From assembly GCA_022572525.1 (NCBI GenBank), contig JACZVS010000013.1, forward strand, positions 1 to 9,154: a stretch of 9,154 nt of DNA, read 5' to 3'. The DNA is from Nanobdellota archaeon. GTDB taxonomy: Archaea > Nanobdellota > Nanobdellia > Pacearchaeales > UBA12030. Under the pieces are notes generated by a model. That model was given only the letters and a program-made list of their open reading frames with translations, was not told the origin of the DNA and ran no database searches. The position numbers were made by a program, and so were the translations under genes. Positions 6,370 through 9,154 of this stretch are shown in pieces; position 1 is the stretch's first letter, and every line of letters starts with the position of its first letter.

Positions 6370-6819
6370 TCACTTTTTATTTTCTAATTCATTTAAATAT
6401 TCTTTAATCCTCTCAAGGATTGTAGCGAGATAAAACTTTTCAACTTTTTCTGAAAAGATTCTCTCAAGTGTTGAAAATTCACTTATCCTATAAGAGTTCT
6501 TAAATTTTTCTACTAACAGAATGTCCCTCAGCTTCTTTAATTGTCTCCTAACATTAGAGTCCGCAAGGCCTTTAATTTCCAGATTGTACTTCTCCCGAAG
6601 CTTTCTACTGTCCTCCTTTAACTCCTCTAGACTTAATGCTTTTCTCTGCTTACTCGATTGCATTAAGGCCATTAAAATATCAACAACAATGTCTCTGCCA
6701 TCTCCTGGTTGAAGCAAGCCAAGGCTTAAGCAGAGTTTTCTCACAAGTTCTCTTTCATCTTGCGAAGACGGCTTCTCATATTTTCTCAGCGTAATCTCAC
6801 TTATTGGAAGATCTTTCAT
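6370..6819 (-). CDS. Winged-helix domain protein, unknown role, in ribosomal operon
   Basis: With the start at 6819 this is a 149-residue, charged, soluble protein. Residues about 42-113 look like a winged-helix DNA- or RNA-binding domain: a first helix (DIVVDILMALMQ, 43-54), a second helix (LSLEELKEDSRKLREKY, 62-78), a recognition helix (SNVRRQLKKLRD, 88-99) and a wing hairpin (LLVEKFKNSYRISEF, 101-115). An N-terminal segment with ITLRKYEKP (9-17) and a C-terminal helix (about 117-146) flank it. I recall similar proteins in other archaea but cannot assign a function. An upstream ATG at 6861 would overlap the adenosyltransferase gene by 41 bases; ATG 6819 directly follows that gene's stop with one base between, so I prefer it. 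Its place before L1 suggests a regulator or translation-linked factor (inference). Confidence 0.72.
   Translation of the reverse strand: MKDLPISEITLRKYEKPSSQDERELVRKLCLSLGLLQPGDGRDIVVDILMALMQSSKQRKALSLEELKEDSRKLREKYNLEIKGLADSNVRRQLKKLRDILLVEKFKNSYRISEFSTLERIFSEKVEKFYLATILERIKEYLNELENKK
6391..6400 (-). promoter_or_regulatory. Possible internal promoter for L1-L10
   Basis: The minus strand reads ATATTTAAAT within the last codons of the winged-helix gene, centred at 6395.5, predicting a start near 6370 and an approximately 18-base leader before L1. It also encodes Tyr-Leu-Asn, so the match may be chance in AT-rich DNA. Confidence 0.25.
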
Positions 6820-6820
6820 C

Positions 6821-7357
6821 TTAATAATCAATCCCCTCCCTTGCAATGATTCCTTTATCATAAGGATGTTTTACTTTTGTAACATCTGAAACATAATCTG
6901 CTACCCCGATTAGTTTTTGAGATGCTCTTCTTCCAGTTAGTATGAGTTCAACGTTTACTGGTTTTTTCTTTATTAAATTTAAAAGGTCTTCTTCTTTCAG
7001 CAAACCAAACCAAACTGCAATTATAACCTCATCAAGTATAACAACATCATACTTTCCTTCTGTAATTGTTTGCTCAGCAAACCTTAAACCTTCTGCCGCA
7101 ATCTGCTTGTCTTCTTCACCAACTTTTCCTTTGTAAACCCATTTCCATTTTCCAGGATTTCTTTTATGACCAAAATATTGGAAATTCGTTAAATTAAGTT
7201 GCTTAACTGTTTTCTCTTCTGTATCCCCCTTCATAAACTGAATCAGATAAACTTTCAGTCCAGATTTAATTGCCCTCAATGCTAAACCAAGAGCAGAAGT
7301 TGTTTTACCTTTTCCCTCCCCAGTATAAATATGGACAAGTCCTTTTTCAAGTTTCAT
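6821..7357 (-). CDS. cobO: ATP:cob(I)alamin (corrinoid) adenosyltransferase, CobA/CobO/BtuR family
   Basis: A 178-residue cytosolic enzyme of normal family length (PF02572; also named cobA or btuR). It transfers the adenosyl group of ATP to reduced cobalt in corrinoids, making adenosylcobalamin. Visible motifs are the modified P-loop GEGKGKTT (13-20), QF at 40-41 before the MKGD loop (42-45), Walker B VVILDE (105-110), LTGR (140-143) and the C-terminal signature KHPYDKGI (163-170) followed by REGIDY. All key positions appear intact. It starts 31 bases after the THUMP gene with GGAG 3 bases before the ATG and ends one base before the winged-helix gene, so it is co-transcribed with ribosomal genes. 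No other cobalamin gene is in the window; a salvage role feeding an adenosylcobalamin-dependent enzyme is a guess. Confidence 0.93.
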   Translation of the reverse strand: MKLEKGLVHIYTGEGKGKTTSALGLALRAIKSGLKVYLIQFMKGDTEEKTVKQLNLTNFQYFGHKRNPGKWKWVYKGKVGEEDKQIAAEGLRFAEQTITEGKYDVVILDEVIIAVWFGLLKEEDLLNLIKKKPVNVELILTGRRASQKLIGVADYVSDVTKVKHPYDKGIIAREGIDY

Positions 7358-7388
7358 TTACTCCAACAATAACTCTAGCCTTTAACCC

Positions 7389-7904
7389 TTACCCCTTTAT
7401 CTTTGTAACCTCAAGCAACTCATCTTTTCCAAGCAATGCAATTCCTGCTTTTGCTCCAACAATCTCTACTTGCACGATCTTGTCTGGATCACTTAAATCA
7501 ACATTTGGTTTATCAATAGGATCTGTAAGTTTCGTAATTAACTCCCTGCTATCTCCTTCGTAATGCCTCTTGTGTAAATTCAGTTTCCACTTTTCCTCTT
7601 TCTTAATCTTCTCTCCAAACTTTTTTGTTACTTCCTGCATTTTCTTAACATCACTCTTAACCCACTTATCTATTGGAACATAGTGATAAGTTAGTTTAAA
7701 CTTGTCAGGATCTGATTTACAAGATTTAACAAGTTTCTTGACAACTACTTTAGGGTCTTTTACATTCAGTTGGAAAAGACCTGTAACATCACTCTTTAAG
7801 AATCTTGCTTTTGCTCCGGCTTCCTTGAGGCATGCTTCTACTTCTTCCTTTGCTTTTCCACCACGGGAAGAATCATATGTAACTAATAAGTTTGCATCTA
7901 CCAT
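7389..7904 (-). CDS. THUMP-domain protein, Tan1-like (tRNA acetylation adaptor family)
   Basis: A 171-residue basic protein matching archaeal THUMP proteins of COG1818. The N-terminal NLLVTYDSSRGGKA (5-18) resembles the start of Tan1 proteins. The THUMP fold covers about 55-158, with YVPIDKWV (75-82), the strand-basic motif LNLHKRHYEGDS (108-119), and the terminal strand DPDKIVQVEIVGAKAGIALL (139-158), diagnostic of the family. THUMP domains bind the acceptor region of tRNA. Yeast Tan1 helps Kre33 make N4-acetylcytidine 12 in tRNA-Ser and tRNA-Leu; the archaeal partner would be a TmcA/Nat10-like enzyme encoded elsewhere (inference). There is no catalytic domain, so it probably acts as an adaptor. 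It is first in the minus-strand operon, with a TATA box 25.5 bp before its ATG. Confidence 0.85.
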   Translation of the reverse strand: MVDANLLVTYDSSRGGKAKEEVEACLKEAGAKARFLKSDVTGLFQLNVKDPKVVVKKLVKSCKSDPDKFKLTYHYVPIDKWVKSDVKKMQEVTKKFGEKIKKEEKWKLNLHKRHYEGDSRELITKLTDPIDKPNVDLSDPDKIVQVEIVGAKAGIALLGKDELLEVTKIKG

Positions 7905-7925
7905 ATTAATTTATGGAAATTATGA

Positions 7926-7933
7926 TATAAAAA
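7926..7933 (-). promoter_or_regulatory. TATA box of the THUMP-cobO-ribosomal operon, leaderless
   Basis: The minus strand reads TTTTTATA, centred 25.5 bp from the ATG at 7904, with a purine-rich BRE-like GAGGAAAGA just upstream (7943-7935). The distance predicts transcription starting at or within a base or two of the start codon. No ribosome-binding site precedes the gene, which agrees with a leaderless message. Confidence 0.6.
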
Positions 7934-8039
7934 TCTTTCCTCTTCCTTAAGTAATAAGGGGAAAATTGCTTAAACTAAGTTGAGAAACCATACTAAGAAA
8001 TCCAAAAATAAACTAAAGAAAAAATAAAAAGGGAAGGGT

Positions 8040-8053
8040 CTAAAAATAAAAAT
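8040..8053 (-). terminator. T-rich termination signal after the micro-ORF
   Basis: Immediately after the TAA of the micro-ORF, the minus strand carries two runs of five T (ATTTTTATTTTTAG). Archaeal RNA polymerase stops at such T-runs without a hairpin. A second T-rich patch follows at about 8017-8032. Their position supports a short independent transcript. Confidence 0.45.
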
Positions 8054-8119
8054 TTATCTTCTTCTCTTTTTTCGAGTAGTTTTTTTCTTTGCAGTTTTCC
8101 TCTTTTTTCTTGCAGCCAT
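8054..8119 (-). CDS. 21-residue highly basic microprotein
   Basis: A micro-ORF from ATG 8119 to TAA 8054 encodes 21 residues, starting MAARKKRKTAKKK and ending in three Arg. Fourteen of the residues are Lys or Arg, none is acidic, and the rest are Met, Ala and Thr. The strand is purine-rich, so Lys and Arg are expected by chance, but the thirteen purine-only codons are all Lys/Arg and none is Glu or Gly, which argues for selection. The composition resembles tiny ribosomal proteins (L41e-like in size, but without its usual Trp) or the basic tails of chromatin proteins. It lies between the ribosomal-type operon and EndoQ, with T-runs right after the stop. There is no well-spaced ribosome-binding site (AAGAGG ends 20 bases upstream), and a weak TATA-like ATTAAAAA (8151-8144) is centred 28.5 bp upstream. 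Expression is unproven. Confidence 0.5.
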   Translation of the reverse strand: MAARKKRKTAKKKTTRKKRRR

Positions 8120-8189
8120 TTTATATTTTATTTACTTATCCTCTTTTTAATTTCAGATTTGTTAAAATCTTTAAAAATTTTATGGTGTT

Positions 8190-8252
8190 TTAGTATAAAT
8201 ACCTTTCGATTTTGATTTCCGCTAAGTTTTTATTTACCAAGTTAGTATAAAT
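8190..8252. repeat. Pair of 11-bp direct repeats in the divergent intergenic region
   Basis: TTAGTATAAAT occurs at 8190-8200 and again at 8242-8252, 52 bases apart, in the 176-base space between the micro-ORF and EndoQ. Both copies contain a TATA-like core. They could be regulator sites or duplicate TATA elements, but AT-rich sequence makes chance matches easy. Nothing else is recognisable in this space apart from the EndoQ TATA box. Confidence 0.35.
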
Positions 8253-8265
8253 TTAAAATAATAAG

Positions 8266-8273
8266 TTATATAA
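8266..8273 (+). promoter_or_regulatory. TATA box of the EndoQ gene, leaderless
   Basis: TTATATAA is centred 26.5 bp before the EndoQ ATG at 8296, so the message should start at or next to the start codon. No ribosome-binding site lies before the ATG, as expected for leaderless translation. Confidence 0.6.
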
Positions 8274-8295
8274 TCTATTTTGTTTTAATGTTTAA

Positions 8296-9154
8296 ATGGA
8301 AATAATTGCAGACTTACAAATACATTCTAAGCATGCTAGAGCAACTTCAAAATACCTGAGTATTGATAATCTTGAAAAGTATGGCAGAATAAAAGGCTTA
8401 AACTTACTTGGAGTCGGGGATTTTCAACATCCATTACACAGAAAAGAAATTGATGAAAAGCTGACAGAGGATGAAAAGGGAATATTGAGAACAAAGAATG
8501 GATTTGCATTTTTGTGGCAAACAGAAATTAGTTTGATGTTCTCTCAAGATGGGAAGAGAAGGGCTGTTCATCTTTTGATTTTTGCACCGAATACAGAAAT
8601 TGCAGACAAGATTACAAAACACTTAGGAAGCAAAGGCCGTTTAGACTACGATGGTAGACCAATCTTTGGAATTACGTGTAGGCAACTTGTAAAAGATTTA
8701 AAAGAAATTGATGAAAAGATTGAAATTATTCCTGCACATTGTATGACTCCTTGGTTTGGATTATTTGGAAGCAAGTCAGGATTTGATTCTCTTGCAGAAT
8801 GCTTTGGAGATCAAACAGATAAGATTTATGCAATAGAGTCTGGAATGTCGGCAGATCCATCAATGTTGTGGCGTTTTAAGGAAAAAGTAAATATTGTTAG
8901 TTTTAGTGATGCGCATTCATTTTGGCCTTGGCGAATCGGAAGAGAATCAACAATCTTTGAACTCAAAGAATTGAGTTATGATAATATTATCAAAGGGATA
9001 AGAACTGGTCAGGGGGTCAAAGCGACAATTGAAACTCCACCATCTTATGGAAAGTATCACTGGGATGGTCATAGAAATTGTAATTTCTCATGCTCTCCAA
9101 AAGAAACTAAAAAATTAAATGGAATCTGCCCAAAATGTAGAAAACCCCTTACAA
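8296..9154 (+). CDS. Endonuclease Q (PHP-family DNA repair nuclease), 3' end cut by window
   Basis: The first 286 codons of a COG1379 protein, open to the window end; full-length relatives have roughly 400 or more residues. EndoQ nicks DNA on the 5' side of uracil, hypoxanthine, xanthine and abasic sites. The PHP metal-binding motifs are present in order: ADLQIHSKHARATS (5-18), GVGDFQHP (39-46), TEI (76-78), His92, PAHCMTPWFGLFGSKSGFDS (146-165), ESGMSADP (181-188), and SDAHSFWPWRIGRE (204-217). The zinc ribbon follows: Cys262, Cys266, Cys278 and Cys281, around NGICPKC (275-281). The start is firm because an in-frame TAA lies directly before the ATG and a TATA box sits 26.5 bp upstream. It is divergent from the micro-ORF and the THUMP operon. 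The C-terminal part that completes the DNA-binding region lies outside the window. Confidence 0.93.
   Translation, partial: MEIIADLQIHSKHARATSKYLSIDNLEKYGRIKGLNLLGVGDFQHPLHRKEIDEKLTEDEKGILRTKNGFAFLWQTEISLMFSQDGKRRAVHLLIFAPNTEIADKITKHLGSKGRLDYDGRPIFGITCRQLVKDLKEIDEKIEIIPAHCMTPWFGLFGSKSGFDSLAECFGDQTDKIYAIESGMSADPSMLWRFKEKVNIVSFSDAHSFWPWRIGRESTIFELKELSYDNIIKGIRTGQGVKATIETPPSYGKYHWDGHRNCNFSCSPKETKKLNGICPKCRKPLT

Noticed and set aside
5707..6420. Autogenous L1-binding site on the L1 message, as in Methanococcus
   Set aside because: I could not identify a convincing rRNA-like hairpin with an asymmetric loop near the L1 start by eye; a structure search would be needed to claim it.
6820..6861. Longer start (ATG 6861) for the winged-helix gene
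   Set aside because: It would overlap the adenosyltransferase coding region by 41 bases and add a peptide with no family resemblance, while ATG 6819 directly follows the adenosyltransferase stop.
7389..7904. Ribosomal protein L11, expected before L1 in archaeal operons
   Set aside because: The protein lacks the L11 Pro/Gly-rich start and rRNA-binding signature; its ending DKIVQVEIVGAKAGIALL and N-terminus fit a THUMP/Tan1-like protein.
7951..8295. C/D-box sRNA, tRNA or CRISPR in the intergenic DNA
   Set aside because: I found no C-box/D-box pair, no cloverleaf-like T-loop sequence and no regularly spaced repeats.
8434..8622. Minus-strand open frame with several cysteines
   Set aside because: It is antisense to the EndoQ coding region, whose motifs are intact in the plus frame.

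Overview
This is an AT-rich archaeal window. The archaeal signs are the archaeal forms of ribosomal proteins L1, L10 (P0) and L12 (P1), an archaeal THUMP/Tan1-like protein, Endonuclease Q, an archaeosortase-type membrane protease, and TATA boxes centred 24-27 bp from several start codons. Very short intergenic spaces, small membrane proteins and a pacearchaeosortase-like enzyme fit a small-genome DPANN archaeon, most likely in or near Pacearchaeota/Woesearchaeota. This placement is from family recognition, not a database search.

Left part (1-3973): a cell-surface region. A 670-residue secreted, acidic, Ig-like-repeat protein with a C-terminal membrane anchor (S-layer-like) lies on the minus strand. 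Next come a five-helix membrane protein of unknown function and a PAP2-family lipid phosphatase whose second catalytic motif is altered, both on the minus strand. The archaeosortase is divergent from PAP2. PAP2 and sortase appear to share one palindromic TATA box lying exactly midway (24.5 bp) between their start codons, so both may be made from leaderless messages. A reasonable reading is a surface-protein anchoring neighbourhood: substrate, protease and a lipid-handling partner.

Middle part (3960-7904): a long minus-strand run. In transcription order it is THUMP/Tan1-like protein, cob(I)alamin adenosyltransferase, winged-helix protein, L1, L10, L12, and then a COG2426-type small membrane protein with its own promoter. 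Gaps run from a 4-base overlap to 47 bases, suggesting one operon with extra internal promoters near L12 and possibly L1. The L11 gene often found before L1 in archaea is not here.

Right part (7905-9154): a purine-rich micro-ORF for a 21-residue, extremely basic peptide on the minus strand, a short divergent intergenic region, and the first 286 codons of Endonuclease Q, a DNA repair nuclease for deaminated bases, running off the window end. The micro-ORF is too short, and EndoQ has no stop in the window, so ordinary ORF calling would miss both.

I saw no tRNA, rRNA, CRISPR array, insertion sequence or attachment site. No gene-free stretch exceeds 300 bases.
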